DNA of 64,000 nt from Vagococcus humatus (GTDB lineage Bacteria > Bacillota > Bacilli > Lactobacillales > Vagococcaceae), in the NCBI RefSeq assembly GCF_003950325.1, contig NZ_PXZH01000002.1, positions 310,001-374,000 of the forward strand, in the 5' to 3' direction. The translations under genes and the position numbers were made by a program. The notes beneath the pieces are model-generated. The model saw only the letters and a program-made list of their open reading frames with translations, was not told where the DNA came from and ran no database searches. Below are positions 45,330-55,380 of this stretch, in pieces (position 1 is the first letter of the stretch; each line of letters starts with the position of its first letter).

Positions 45330-45779
45330 ATGAAAAAGTCAGAACGTCATGAGTTAATGCGTCAGTTAGTGACAGATTATCAAATTGAAACCCAAGAAGA
45401 TTTTGTCCTTTTATTAAACCAAAAAGGAGTCCTTGTGACGCAAGCAACGATTTCAAGAGATATTAAAGAATTACAGTTAGTCAAACAAAATCATAACGGA
45501 CGTTTTTACTATACACTCCCCGTAGTGAAGCCTTTAGGCAATAAACAAAAGTTGCATAAAATGTTACAAGATTCCTTAATTCAAAACAAACAAATGGATA
45601 AATTAGTTGCTTTAAAAACAATCCCAGGAAGTGCTCCAGCTTTGGGGTTGTTGATTGAAGACATTTATGATACCCAATTATTTACCCTATTAACAGACGA
45701 TAGTAAAGTTTTGATAATCTGTTATACAGAAGAGTCTGCTAAAAACCTACACGATATATTTGAACAAATAAGAGTTTAA
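45330..45779 (+). CDS. argR: Arginine repressor ArgR/AhrC family
   Basis: A 149-residue regulator. The N-terminal winged helix has VLVTQATISRDIKELQLVK near residues 34-52. The C-terminal oligomerisation and arginine-binding domain shows TIPGSAPALGLLIED. GGGGAGTG precedes the ATG. It lies between tlyA and recN, the usual place of ahrC. Lactobacillales often have several ArgR paralogues, so the exact targets are not certain. Confidence 0.9.
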   Translation: MKKSERHELMRQLVTDYQIETQEDFVLLLNQKGVLVTQATISRDIKELQLVKQNHNGRFYYTLPVVKPLGNKQKLHKMLQDSLIQNKQMDKLVALKTIPGSAPALGLLIEDIYDTQLFTLLTDDSKVLIICYTEESAKNLHDIFEQIRV

Positions 45780-45795
45780 TGAAGGTGATTGAGTT

Positions 45796-47493
45796 ATGTT
45801 ACAAGAATTATCTATTCAAAATTTTGCTATTATTTCAAGTTTGTCCGTATCTTTTCAGCAAGGAATGACGGTATTAACAGGAGAAACAGGGGCGGGTAAA
45901 TCAATTATTATTGATGCAGTCGGCTTACTTGTTGGTGGTAGAGGTTCTGTGGATTTTATTAGAGAAGGGGCCAACAAGTGCATTATTGAAGGTCAGTTTC
46001 TTTTACCAAAGCAAACAGAATGTTTAGATTTACTAGAAAAACTAGAAATTGATACCTCAGATCAGATGTTAGTGATTCACCGCTCCATTGATAAAAATGG
46101 TAAAAATGTTTGCCGAGTGAATAATTCCTTGGTAAATATTGGCACATTGAAACAAATTGGTGTTTATTTGATAGATATTCATGGTCAACATGAACATCAG
46201 GAATTACTTAATCCAGAGAGTCATTTAAATTTATTAGATACATATGGTACGTTGAAATTAGCGTCACTAAAAAAAGAGTATCAAGACGTATATGTTAAGT
46301 ATGTGGAAAGTCATAAGAAAGTTTCACATTTAAAAAATAATGAACAAGCTTTTGCTCAGCGTTTAGATATGCTGCATTATCAATGTGAGGAAATCGAAGC
46401 TGCCGAACTTCAAGTGGGAGAAGAGGCTGCCTTAGTTGAGGAAAGACACCGCTTATTGAATTTTCAAAAAATTGCCGATGCTCTAGGGAAAAGCTATGCC
46501 GCTTTACAAGAAGGTGAATTAAGTGGGATAGACCGAATTGGTGTAGCTATGAATGAGATGCTAGACATTGAATCTTTGGATTTAGAATTTAAAGCTATTT
46601 CAGAGTTACTACAAACTAGCTATTATCAATTAATGGAAGCCTCTAGTCAGATTTCAGGCTCTTTGGAAAACATGGAAATGGATCAAGAACGGTTGGAAGA
46701 TATTGAAGGACGTCTAGATTTGTTAAGACAATTAAAAAGAAAATACGGTCATACAGAAGAAGACATATTGGCTTATTATGAAAAAATCACAGAGGAATTA
46801 GCTGTTGTTCAATCAGATGAGTCTCATTTGGATGAATTAGAGCAAGAATGCCAGTTGCTTTTTGCTCAAGCTAAAGAGTTAGCAAGGAAACTAAGTGATA
46901 AAAGACAAGAAGTCGCTAGAGAATTAGAAAAAGAGTTAATGAAGCAATTGCAAGAGTTGTATATGGAAAAAACGGTGATTCAAGTTCAGCTAAAAGCACA
47001 GCCAGACAAACTAACTGATAGTGGTTTTGATAAGGTTGAATTTTTTATCTCGACAAACTTAGGAGAGTCGTTAAAACCATTGGCGAAGATTGTTTCCGGA
47101 GGGGAATTATCTCGAATTATGTTAGGGATGAAAACCATTTTTTCTAAAAAACAAGGTGTTACGAGTATTATTTTTGATGAAGTGGACACAGGCGTGAGTG
47201 GACGTGTAGCCCAAGGGATTGCTAATAAGATTTACCGAATTTCTAAAAATTCTCAAGTGTTGTGTATCACTCATTTACCTCAAGTTGCAGCTATGGCAGA
47301 TACTCAGTATTATATTGCTAAACAAGTTGAAAAAAATCGAACTATTACCCAAGTAAGCCAATTAACCAAAGAAGAACGAATTCAAGAGCTATCTAGAATG
47401 TTAGCTGGGGAGCAGATTACTCATTTAACCCAAGAACATGCAGAAGAATTATTACAATTAGCTGATGCAGAAAAGAAAAAGGAAGAAGCCTAG
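45796..47493 (+). CDS. recN: DNA repair protein RecN
   Basis: A 565-residue SMC-like ATPase involved in double-strand break repair. Walker A is TGETGAGKSIIIDAV near residue 30. A long coiled-coil region spans about 150-380. The C-terminal head has VSGGELSRIMLGMKTIF and SIIFDEVDTGVSGRVA. AAGGTGA precedes the ATG. The stop codon lies within the terminator hairpin. Confidence 0.95.
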   Translation: MLQELSIQNFAIISSLSVSFQQGMTVLTGETGAGKSIIIDAVGLLVGGRGSVDFIREGANKCIIEGQFLLPKQTECLDLLEKLEIDTSDQMLVIHRSIDKNGKNVCRVNNSLVNIGTLKQIGVYLIDIHGQHEHQELLNPESHLNLLDTYGTLKLASLKKEYQDVYVKYVESHKKVSHLKNNEQAFAQRLDMLHYQCEEIEAAELQVGEEAALVEERHRLLNFQKIADALGKSYAALQEGELSGIDRIGVAMNEMLDIESLDLEFKAISELLQTSYYQLMEASSQISGSLENMEMDQERLEDIEGRLDLLRQLKRKYGHTEEDILAYYEKITEELAVVQSDESHLDELEQECQLLFAQAKELARKLSDKRQEVARELEKELMKQLQELYMEKTVIQVQLKAQPDKLTDSGFDKVEFFISTNLGESLKPLAKIVSGGELSRIMLGMKTIFSKKQGVTSIIFDEVDTGVSGRVAQGIANKIYRISKNSQVLCITHLPQVAAMADTQYYIAKQVEKNRTITQVSQLTKEERIQELSRMLAGEQITHLTQEHAEELLQLADAEKKKEEA

Positions 47494-47507
47494 GCTTCTT
47501 CCTTTTT
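47476..47507. terminator. Bidirectional terminator between recN and DUF4044 gene
   Basis: AAAAAGGAAGAAGCC and its exact complement form a 15-bp stem with a two-base loop. It overlaps the end of recN and, on the other strand, the stop codon of the small gene. Confidence 0.9.
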
Positions 47508-47622
47508 AATTCATAATAGCAATAATCGCAGAGACAACAGCTGAACCTAACATGGAAATTAACATAATCCAAATAACAATTTTAGTAATTTTTTCTAATT
47601 TACTTGGTTTCTTCTTGTTCAT
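47506..47622 (-). CDS. Small membrane protein, DUF4044 family
   Basis: A 38-residue protein preceded by AAAGGAG, 8 nt before the ATG at 47622. A basic N-terminus (MNKKKPSKLEKITK) leads into one hydrophobic helix of about 22 residues ending IIAIMN. The pattern agrees with DUF4044 proteins of Lactobacillales. It is alone on the minus strand between recN and corA. Function is unknown; the short length means it is easily overlooked. Confidence 0.78.
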   Translation of the reverse strand: MNKKKPSKLEKITKIVIWIMLISMLGSAVVSAIIAIMN

Positions 47623-47681
47623 AGACGCACTCCTTTATATACACCTAAATTATACCGATAAACTGATTTTTCGCAACTAAA

Positions 47682-48632
47682 TTAAAAAAATTTATGGAAT
47701 CTTAACCACCAAATAGTTAAAATACTTAGAGCGAAAGTGGCAAATGTGAGCCACCAAAACATATTATCTTCATTAGCAAAAGGTAATTTAACATTCATGC
47801 CGTAAACCCCACCAATAATCGTTGGAATGGTTAACACAATAGTAATAACAGTTAAAACTTTCATGACAATGTTCATGTTATTAGAAATAATGGCAGAAAA
47901 CATATTGCCTAATTGATTTAAGACTTGAGCTTGAATGTCTGCTGAACTGATCGCTTGTTTAGTTTCAATCATAATATCAAATAATAAAGCATGTTCTTCT
48001 TTAGTATGGAATAAAATAGGGGAAGTACTCATTAAGCGGTAAATCGCTAAGTTTTGTTCTAAGGCCGCATCAAAGTAAATCAAGCTTTTTTGCATATCCA
48101 TGAGTTGATATAATTGCTTGTTCTCAGTGGCATTTTGCAATTCTGCTTCTAGTAAATCTGTTTCAGCACTAATCGTTCGAATGTAGTAGTTAAAAAGACT
48201 AGCAAAATACCAAGATAATTTTAGGGTAACCGCTTCATATAAGTCGATATTTTGCGGTAGTTTTAATTTTGAGGCAAACATCTCTTGAATAGAAAGAGAT
48301 GTATTAGAACTAGTAACAATAATATTTTGGGTAAAAATGATACTAAATGGCAAAGTTTCAAATTGTTTATAACCGCTTGGACTAGTTCCGGCTGTAGGGT
48401 ATTGTAAAATTAATAAAACAGGATGATCAAAGCTTTTTTGGTTCAAGTGCTCTTGTCTGGAAATTTCTTGATTATCTAACACAGCGGTTAAGTAGTCCAA
48501 AGGTAAATGATAAGTCGAAGTTAATTCTTCTATTTCCTCTAGAGTTGGTTTTTCTAAGTGAATCCAATTAGTTTTTTCAGGAGTGGACTCACTTAATTGA
48601 AGCTGCTTATTTAAGGCATAATAACTTTTCAT
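47682..48632 (-). CDS. CorA-family divalent cation transporter
   Basis: A 316-residue protein with a large cytoplasmic N-terminal domain and two C-terminal helices. The first helix ends in YGMNVKLPF, which contains the GMN selectivity motif of CorA magnesium channels. GAGGTGAG precedes the ATG. Magnesium or cobalt uptake is the likely role; some family members act as exporters. It is a single-gene unit divergent from the DUF3397 gene. Confidence 0.88.
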   Translation of the reverse strand: MKSYYALNKQLQLSESTPEKTNWIHLEKPTLEEIEELTSTYHLPLDYLTAVLDNQEISRQEHLNQKSFDHPVLLILQYPTAGTSPSGYKQFETLPFSIIFTQNIIVTSSNTSLSIQEMFASKLKLPQNIDLYEAVTLKLSWYFASLFNYYIRTISAETDLLEAELQNATENKQLYQLMDMQKSLIYFDAALEQNLAIYRLMSTSPILFHTKEEHALLFDIMIETKQAISSADIQAQVLNQLGNMFSAIISNNMNIVMKVLTVITIVLTIPTIIGGVYGMNVKLPFANEDNMFWWLTFATFALSILTIWWLRFHKFF

Positions 48633-48777
48633 TAGTTGCTCACCTCTTGAGTATGATAGTATAAATGGTCATTAGGGAATTTTTTTGTTTTTATTACAAC
48701 CTAGTCATCTAATTGATACAATTTTGTAACCAAGATTGGGTATACTAGGTTAGTATAAATTAGAAAGGATCATGTAT

Positions 48778-49146
48778 ATGAAATCTGTTTCATTTATTTT
48801 GCTTTTTTGGTATATATTTCCAGCAATTTTGTTATTTGCTTGTAATTATATTGTCCAAAGAATGTCTTTATTTAAAAAATATAAAATTAAATCACCAGAC
48901 ATAGCTACGCCATTTCTTTTTATTGGGTTAAGTCAAATATCAACCTTAACATTTTCTGTATCAGCAATCCCTTATCTAGTGCTAATGATTAGCTTGTTAG
49001 GAATCATTATAGCAGTTAGCTATGCTAGATATTACGGATATATTCAGTATAAGCGTTATTTTAAATTGTTTTGGCGAAGTGTGTTCCTACTAGTTTGTTT
49101 ATTTTACTTGATATTAATCGTAACAAGTCTATTCTATCACAAATAA
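48778..49146 (+). CDS. DUF3397 family membrane protein
   Basis: A protein of about 122 residues with four predicted transmembrane helices and no soluble domain. It resembles the DUF3397 proteins encoded just before mraZ in lactobacilli and enterococci. The ATG at 48778 has better spacing from AAAGGA than the ATG six bases earlier. Function is unknown. Its fixed position before the division cluster hints at a link with envelope biogenesis, by association only. Confidence 0.75.
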   Translation: MKSVSFILLFWYIFPAILLFACNYIVQRMSLFKKYKIKSPDIATPFLFIGLSQISTLTFSVSAIPYLVLMISLLGIIIAVSYARYYGYIQYKRYFKLFWRSVFLLVCLFYLILIVTSLFYHK

Positions 49147-49250
49147 ACATCTAATAATAAGTAACTAATCAAGTTAAGTTACTTGTTGTTTAAATAATCA
49201 AAAAACCCTCTTTTTATTTTTTAAAGTTTTTCTTTTTCTTCTAATACTAT

Positions 49251-49279
49251 GTGGTAGAAAGTGGGGGAATGTGGTAGAC
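49251..49279 (+). promoter_or_regulatory. MraZ-binding repeats upstream of mraZ
   Basis: Three GTGG repeats stand exactly 10 bp apart: GTGGTAGAAA at 49251, GTGGGGGAAT at 49261 and GTGGTAGACT at 49271. MraZ in other bacteria binds such tandem repeats at the dcw promoter, so autoregulation of the cluster is expected. They lie 35-63 nt upstream of the mraZ start. Confidence 0.75.
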
Positions 49280-49313
49280 TAGATTTATTAAGTGGATAAT
49301 TGAGGGAATCTAT

Positions 49314-49745
49314 ATGTTTATGGGAGAATTTCAACATAATATAGATACAAAAGGAAGACTAATTATACCTGCTAAATTCCGTGATGAATTAGGGGCTCAA
49401 TTTGTTATTACTCGAGGCATGGATGGTTGTTTGTTTGGCTATCCTTTAACAGAATGGCAAAAACTTGAGAAAAAATTACAAAGTCTCCCTTTAACTAAAA
49501 AAGATGCTCGCGCTTTTGTTCGTTTTTTTTACTCAGCTGCAACTGAAACTGAGTTAGATAAACAAGGACGAGTCACTTTACCTTTAACACTTAGAGAATA
49601 TGCAACTTTAACTAAAAACTGTGTCATTATCGGGGTTTCTAACCGAATAGAGATATGGAATGAAGAAAAATGGCAAGAATTTTCAGCTGCAACAGCTGAA
49701 AACTTTGATGAAATTGCCGAAACAATGATAGATTTTGATTTTTAA
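49314..49745 (+). CDS. mraZ: Transcriptional regulator MraZ
   Basis: A 143-residue DNA-binding protein made of two SpoVT-AbrB-like repeats: [20 protein letters not shown] at the start and [19 protein letters not shown] near residue 77. It heads the dcw cluster and binds the GTGG repeats upstream. The start with MFMGEF is the family standard, behind GAGGGA. Confidence 0.95.
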   Translation: MFMGEFQHNIDTKGRLIIPAKFRDELGAQFVITRGMDGCLFGYPLTEWQKLEKKLQSLPLTKKDARAFVRFFYSAATETELDKQGRVTLPLTLREYATLTKNCVIIGVSNRIEIWNEEKWQEFSAATAENFDEIAETMIDFDF

Positions 49746-49774
49746 ATGCAAATTTAGAAGGGATTATCGACATA

Positions 49775-50722
49775 ATGGAAGAGACTTTTGAACATAAGAC
49801 AGTTCTGTTACATGAAACAGTAGATCAATTAAATATTAAAGAAGATGGCATCTACGTTGATTGTACATTGGGGGGAGCAGGACATAGTCGGTATCTATTG
49901 TCTCAGTTGTCTGATTCTGGACATTTATATGCTTTTGACCAAGATAAAACCGCAATTAAACATGCTGAAATAGAATTAAAAGAGTTTGTAGACCGAGGAA
50001 TGGTAACCTTTGTTCATGCTAACTTTAGACAGATCAAGGAAAAATTATCTGAATTGTCTGTTACAGAAGTAGACGGTATTTTATATGATTTAGGTGTATC
50101 TTCTCCGCAGTTGGATGAGGCAATGCGTGGTTTTAGTTACCACCAAGAAGCGCCTTTAGACATGAGAATGAATCAAGAAGCAGCTTTAACTGCTAAAGAA
50201 GTAGTGAATCATTATACCTATGAACAACTAGTTAAAATTTTCTTCCGTTACGGAGAAGAAAAATTTTCTAAACAAATTGCTCGTAAAATCGAAAAAAGAC
50301 GGATGGAACAGCCGATTGAAACGACAGGAGAGTTGGTAGAGTTAATCAAAGAAGGTATACCTGCTCCAGCCAGACGTAAAGGTGGTCACCCAGCTAAGCG
50401 TGTGTTCCAAGCAATTAGAATTGAGGTAAACGATGAGCTTTCTGCTACTGAAGATTCTCTTGAACAAGCGATTGAGTTGTTAAAACCTACTGGACGGATT
50501 AGTGTAATCACTTTCCACTCTTTAGAAGACCGCTTAGTTAAAACGATTTTTAGAGAATACAGTCAACCGAAAGACACACCACCAGGTTTACCGGTGTTAC
50601 CAGAAGACTACCAAGCTATTTTAAAACTTATTAATAGAAAGCCAATTCTTCCAAGTGAAGAGGAATTGATTCAAAATAACCGAGCTAGAAGTGCAAAACT
50701 AAGAGTTGCTGAGAAGCAATAA
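49775..50722 (+). CDS. rsmH: 16S rRNA (cytosine-N4)-methyltransferase
   Basis: A 315-residue methyltransferase (MraW) that modifies C1402 of 16S rRNA. It contains [14 protein letters not shown] near the SAM site, [18 protein letters not shown], and [12 protein letters not shown] near the C-terminus. It lies in its conserved place between mraZ and ftsL. Confidence 0.96.
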   Translation: MEETFEHKTVLLHETVDQLNIKEDGIYVDCTLGGAGHSRYLLSQLSDSGHLYAFDQDKTAIKHAEIELKEFVDRGMVTFVHANFRQIKEKLSELSVTEVDGILYDLGVSSPQLDEAMRGFSYHQEAPLDMRMNQEAALTAKEVVNHYTYEQLVKIFFRYGEEKFSKQIARKIEKRRMEQPIETTGELVELIKEGIPAPARRKGGHPAKRVFQAIRIEVNDELSATEDSLEQAIELLKPTGRISVITFHSLEDRLVKTIFREYSQPKDTPPGLPVLPEDYQAILKLINRKPILPSEEELIQNNRARSAKLRVAEKQ

Positions 50723-50744
50723 AAATTAGAAAGGGGACACACCA

Positions 50745-51119
50745 GTGGCTGAACTAAAACAACAACATCATTTTGAATACAACAACACCCCCCTTCCACG
50801 AGAAGAACAACAATTAGAAGTAAAACAACATCCGAAACTGATAAAAAATAAATTTTCCAAATTAGAAAAAGTAATCGTATCCGTTATTTTAACGGTCTTT
50901 TTGATGTTAGCAGTAGCAACTGTAAGATTAACTACCACTATAGCCAAATCTGAAGAAACTATTTCTCAAATTCAGTCAGATATTTCAACTAAAGAACATC
51001 AAATTAGTGAGTTAGAACAACAAAAAAATGAATTGTCTAGTGTTGAAAGAATTAAACAAGCAGCTGAAAAATCTGGCTTGGAAGCTCATGAAGAAAGCAT
51101 AAGGAAAGTGACAAAATGA
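50745..51119 (+). CDS. ftsL: Cell division protein FtsL
   Basis: A 124-residue bitopic membrane protein: a basic cytoplasmic N-terminus, a transmembrane helix near residues 43-65 and an extracellular leucine-zipper-like coiled coil (EISQIQ... to SSVERIKQAAE). It forms the FtsL-DivIC-DivIB complex. The start is GTG at 50745 behind AAAGGGG. It overlaps the penicillin-binding protein gene by 4 nt. Confidence 0.9.
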   Translation: MAELKQQHHFEYNNTPLPREEQQLEVKQHPKLIKNKFSKLEKVIVSVILTVFLMLAVATVRLTTTIAKSEETISQIQSDISTKEHQISELEQQKNELSSVERIKQAAEKSGLEAHEESIRKVTK

Positions 51120-53008
51120 TTTTTTTGAAAGAAATACCAAACTATGTTAAAAAACATATTAAAGAGAAAAAATTGCCTGCAAGTGAAAATAGGTATCGTT
51201 TTGGCTCTCTTTTAATTTTACTCAGTGGCCTTATCTTTTTTTTCTTTATTGTCAGATTTGTCTATATTGTATCTGTTGGCCGTGTAGGAACAGCTTCATT
51301 GAATGAAAAAACCCAACAACTATATCAAGGTAGTAGCGTTGTTAAAGCAAAACGGGGCACCATCTATGATCGGAATGGTGAACCAATTGCTCAAGACGCT
51401 ACTTCTTATTCGTTATACGCAGTATTAGATAAAAAACACTTAGGAATAGCCCAATCTAATGGTAAACGAGAAAAACTGTATATTCAAGAAAAGAGCATAG
51501 AAGATGTAGCCAAGGTACTACATAAAATTTTAGGCATAGATAAAAAATTAGTGCGTAAACAACTTGCACAAGGTAAAAATGGGGTTAAGCAAGTCGAGTT
51601 TGGCTCTAAAGGGAAAAATATTTCATTTGCTAAAAAACAAGAAATAGAAAAAGCGTTGCAGAAAAGTCAAATCAAAGGGATTTACTTTAATGATCACCCA
51701 GCTAGAATGTATAAAAATGAAGTATTTGCCTCTCATTTAATTGGTTATGCACGATTTGCAGATGAAGATAATGAAGAAAAAGGGCTAGTTGGCGTGATGG
51801 GACTTGAGCAAGCTTACAATAAAGAATTAAGTGGAACAGACGGAAAAGTCGTGTACCAAAAAAATAACCGCCAAGAGCGCTTGCCTGGAACTGTAGTAGT
51901 AGATAAAGAAGCAGTAGATGGTAAAGACGTGTATACAACTCTTGATACTGGAATGCAAATTTATTTAGAAGACTTGATGAGTCAGGTTTATGATGAATAT
52001 CAACCAGAAGGAATTACCGCAACTTTGATGGAAGCTAAGACAGGTAATATCTTAGCAGCTAGTCAGCGCCCTACTTTTAACCCACAAACAAAAGAAGGAT
52101 TAGAAGGAGGAGAAAGTGCACCTTGGCGTAATTTGCTGATTGAGGAGCCTTTCGAACCAGGTTCAACGATGAAAGTATTCACCGTTGCCTCAGCAATTGA
52201 TCAAGGAAAATTTGACCAAAATGCAGGGTTTATGACAGGTAAAATCGATGTGGACGGGACACCTATTAATGATCACATCATAGGTGGACGTGGTTGGATG
52301 TCCTTTAGACAAGGATTTGCTTGGTCTAGTAACGTTGGAATGGTTCATGTTGAGCAAAATATGGGGGCAGGTTGGCAAGAATATCTTAAACGTTTTAAAT
52401 TTGGCCAAAGTACTAATTCTCATTTAGCCAATGAAAATGCTGGATTAATTCAAACTAAAACTAGTGTAGATAGAGCCATGACCTCCTTTGGACAAGCAAT
52501 TTCTGTAACTAATTTTCAAATGCTACAAGGATTTACAGCGATTGCTAATCAAGGTAAAATGATGAAGCCGAATTTTGTGGATCGAATTGAAAGTTCTACT
52601 GGTAAGAAAAAAATGATTGGACCACAACAAGTTGGCCAACCAATTAAGTCAAGTACTTCTAAAGAAGTGTTAGATATGATGACAGATGTTGTAGAAGATG
52701 AAAATTTCGGAACAGGTTATGGCGTGTATAACATTGATGGTTATAGAGTATCAGCTAAAACTGGAACAGCCCAAATTTTTGAAAATGGGCGCTATATTCC
52801 AGGACATTATTTACAATCAGTGGTCCAAATAGCTCCTACTGAACACCCAGAATATATTGTCTATGTAACGATTAAAAAGCCAGCAGTTGGCGCTCCTGCT
52901 TCTAAAATGGTTGCTACTATTTCTAATGCTATGTTGAAACGGGCTTTAGATACAGATGTTAGTCATTTACATACAAAAGTCAAATATCAAAAAGAAAAAA
53001 GTAAGTAA
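51116..53008 (+). CDS. Septal class B penicillin-binding protein (PBP2x/FtsI), no PASTA domains
   Basis: A 630-residue membrane-anchored transpeptidase that cross-links septal peptidoglycan. One transmembrane helix (about 30-55) is followed by a dimerisation domain and the catalytic domain: SxxK with Ser350 and Lys353 (PGSTMKVF), SxN at Ser404-Asn406 and KTG at 548-550. The protein ends about 50 residues after the transpeptidase core (VKYQKEKSK). The C-terminal PASTA domains usual in PBP2x of streptococci and in PBP2B of Bacillus (roughly 700-750 residues) are absent. mraY starts 14 nt later, so no remnant is encoded. Confidence 0.92.
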   Translation: MIFLKEIPNYVKKHIKEKKLPASENRYRFGSLLILLSGLIFFFFIVRFVYIVSVGRVGTASLNEKTQQLYQGSSVVKAKRGTIYDRNGEPIAQDATSYSLYAVLDKKHLGIAQSNGKREKLYIQEKSIEDVAKVLHKILGIDKKLVRKQLAQGKNGVKQVEFGSKGKNISFAKKQEIEKALQKSQIKGIYFNDHPARMYKNEVFASHLIGYARFADEDNEEKGLVGVMGLEQAYNKELSGTDGKVVYQKNNRQERLPGTVVVDKEAVDGKDVYTTLDTGMQIYLEDLMSQVYDEYQPEGITATLMEAKTGNILAASQRPTFNPQTKEGLEGGESAPWRNLLIEEPFEPGSTMKVFTVASAIDQGKFDQNAGFMTGKIDVDGTPINDHIIGGRGWMSFRQGFAWSSNVGMVHVEQNMGAGWQEYLKRFKFGQSTNSHLANENAGLIQTKTSVDRAMTSFGQAISVTNFQMLQGFTAIANQGKMMKPNFVDRIESSTGKKKMIGPQQVGQPIKSSTSKEVLDMMTDVVEDENFGTGYGVYNIDGYRVSAKTGTAQIFENGRYIPGHYLQSVVQIAPTEHPEYIVYVTIKKPAVGAPASKMVATISNAMLKRALDTDVSHLHTKVKYQKEKSK

Positions 53009-53021
53009 TGGGAGATTAGTT

Positions 53022-53987
53022 ATGGAGTGGACAAAAATTTTTTTACCAATTGCAATTAGCTTTGCAATAACAGTGACAATTATGCCGTTTTTTATCGGCT
53101 ATTTTCACAAGAAAAAACAAGGACAGTCAATTAGAGAAGAAGGACCTAAATGGCATCAAGTTAAAGCAGGTACCCCTACAATGGGAGGGTTTGTATTTTT
53201 AGTTGCTATTTTAGTGACCTCAATTATTTTTGCTTTTGCTTTTCGTGTGTTTAGTCCAAGTTTATTAATGGTGTTGTTTATTTTAGTTTTATATGGAGCT
53301 TTGGGTTTTTTAGATGATTTTATTAAAATATTCAAACATCGGAATATGGGACTGAATTCTAAGCAAAAATTAGTCGGACAAATTGTAGGTGGAGTAGTTT
53401 TTTATTTTATCTTTAAGCTACAAGGGTTTCCAGATGTTCTTTACCTACCTGGCTTAGGAGATATTCATTTAAGTCTGATATATGGGTTGTTTATGCTATT
53501 TTGGTTAGTTGGTTTTTCTAATGCAGTCAACCTGACTGACGGACTAGATGGTTTAGTTGCCGGTTTAGGAACAATTTCTTTTGGAACTTACAGCATTATT
53601 GCTTGGAACCAACAACAATTAGATGTGTTCGTTATCTGTTTAGCTACAATGGGTGGTTTACTAGGTTTCTTTTTATTTAATAAAAAGCCTGCCAAGATAT
53701 TTATGGGAGATGTAGGGTCTTTAGCTTTAGGTGGTATGTTAGCAGCTATTTCGATTTTACTACACCAAGAATGGACTCTTTTATTAATAGGTTTGGTTTA
53801 TATAATAGAAACTTTAAGTGTGATGATTCAGGTTACTTCGTTTAAGTTAACAGGTAAACGAGTGTTTAAGATGAGTCCAATTCATCATCACTTTGAGATG
53901 TCCGGTTGGTCAGAATGGAAAATTGATATTGTTTTTTGGATAGTAGGATTAGTGATGTCCACTATTACTTTAATGATTTTATACTAA
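53022..53987 (+). CDS. mraY: Phospho-N-acetylmuramoyl-pentapeptide transferase
   Basis: A 321-residue membrane enzyme with ten helices that makes lipid I from UDP-MurNAc-pentapeptide and undecaprenyl phosphate. Catalytic and substrate motifs are [35 protein letters not shown] and SPIHHHFE. The ATG at 53022 follows GGGAG; an in-frame ATG at 52956 lies inside the upstream gene and is not preferred. Confidence 0.96.
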   Translation: MEWTKIFLPIAISFAITVTIMPFFIGYFHKKKQGQSIREEGPKWHQVKAGTPTMGGFVFLVAILVTSIIFAFAFRVFSPSLLMVLFILVLYGALGFLDDFIKIFKHRNMGLNSKQKLVGQIVGGVVFYFIFKLQGFPDVLYLPGLGDIHLSLIYGLFMLFWLVGFSNAVNLTDGLDGLVAGLGTISFGTYSIIAWNQQQLDVFVICLATMGGLLGFFLFNKKPAKIFMGDVGSLALGGMLAAISILLHQEWTLLLIGLVYIIETLSVMIQVTSFKLTGKRVFKMSPIHHHFEMSGWSEWKIDIVFWIVGLVMSTITLMILY

Positions 53988-54001
53988 GGGGAGTAAACAT
54001 A

Positions 54002-55378
54002 ATGAAATCAGTAACAACATATGAAAATGAAAAAGTTTTGGTATTAGGATTAGCTAAAAGTGGCGTAAGTGCAGCCAAATTGCTTCATCAATTAGGAGCA
54101 ATTGTAACAGTCAACGATGCTAAAAAATTTGAAGATAACCCAGAAGCGCAAGAGCTTTTAGAACTGGGTATTCGTGTTGTTACTGGTGGACACCCAGTAG
54201 AATTATTAGATGAAGATTTTTCTTTATTAGTGAAAAATCCAGGGATTCCTTATACGAATCCTATTCTCGAAAAAGCAATGGAACAAGGAGTACCGATTAT
54301 GACAGAGGTTGAGTTAAGTTACCAAGTTTCTGAAGCGCCTATTATTGGGATAACTGGAACAAATGGTAAAACCACTACGACAACCATGATAGGCAAAGTT
54401 TTAAATCAGGGAGAAGAAACACCTAAAGCTTATTTATCTGGTAACATTGGCATTCCTGCAAGTGAAGTGTGTCAAAAAGTTAGTCAGAAGGATTTATTAG
54501 TGATGGAGCTATCTAGTTTTCAATTACTAGGAATCGATAGTTTTCATCCTCATATCGCTGTGATAACTAACTTATATGAAGCTCATTTAGATTACCATGG
54601 AACTAGAGAAGAGTATGTTAAAGCAAAATGGCGCATACAACAAAATATGACAGAGAAAGATTATTTAGTGATTAATGCTAACCAAGAAGAATTAAGAGAG
54701 CTATCTAAACAGACTAAGGCGACAGTTATTCCATTTTGTACCAATGGGTGGTCTGAGCAAGGAGCCTATGAATTAGGGGGAGAACTTTTTTACCAACAAG
54801 AAAAAATTATGTCTGTATCTGATTTAGGAGTTGTAGGTCAACATAATGTGGAAAATGCATTAGCTGCTATTGTGGTAGCTAAATTAAATCACACAGCTAA
54901 CGCTTCTATTAAAGAAGCGTTGTCAACGTTTACTGGAGTACCTCACCGTACTGAGTATTTAGGTATGAGTCAAGGCCGAAAATTTTATAATGATTCGAAA
55001 GCAACCAATATTTTAGCGACTGAGAAAGCGTTAAGTGGTTTTGATAATACTAAAGTGATCCTATTAGCTGGTGGATTGGATAGAGGAAATAGCTTTGAAG
55101 AATTAGAACCTAGCTTGGCTGGTCTTAAAGGCTTAGTTGTCTTTGGTGAAACGCAAGATAAACTAATAACAGCAGGGCATCATGTTCAGCTGCCTTTTAT
55201 GAAAAAAGTTAACACAATGGAGGAAGCTGTTCAAGTAGCGGTTGACTATAGTCAGTCAGGAGATACTATTTTACTATCTCCTGCTTGTGCAAGTTGGGAT
55301 CAATATCCTAATTTTGAAATTCGTGGAGATCGGTTTAGACAAGCAGTAGAAAAAATAATGAAAGAAATGAGTCTATAA
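54002..55378 (+). CDS. murD: UDP-N-acetylmuramoylalanine-D-glutamate ligase
   Basis: A 458-residue cytoplasmic ATP-dependent ligase adding D-glutamate to UDP-MurNAc-L-Ala. N-terminal Rossmann-like domain (VLGLAKSGVSAAKLL), central ATPase with GITGTNGKTTTTTM near residue 115, and a C-terminal domain with YNDSKATN and SPACASWDQY. GGGGAG precedes the ATG at 54002. murG follows after 2 nt. Confidence 0.96.
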   Translation: MKSVTTYENEKVLVLGLAKSGVSAAKLLHQLGAIVTVNDAKKFEDNPEAQELLELGIRVVTGGHPVELLDEDFSLLVKNPGIPYTNPILEKAMEQGVPIMTEVELSYQVSEAPIIGITGTNGKTTTTTMIGKVLNQGEETPKAYLSGNIGIPASEVCQKVSQKDLLVMELSSFQLLGIDSFHPHIAVITNLYEAHLDYHGTREEYVKAKWRIQQNMTEKDYLVINANQEELRELSKQTKATVIPFCTNGWSEQGAYELGGELFYQQEKIMSVSDLGVVGQHNVENALAAIVVAKLNHTANASIKEALSTFTGVPHRTEYLGMSQGRKFYNDSKATNILATEKALSGFDNTKVILLAGGLDRGNSFEELEPSLAGLKGLVVFGETQDKLITAGHHVQLPFMKKVNTMEEAVQVAVDYSQSGDTILLSPACASWDQYPNFEIRGDRFRQAVEKIMKEMSL

Positions 55379-55380
55379 AT

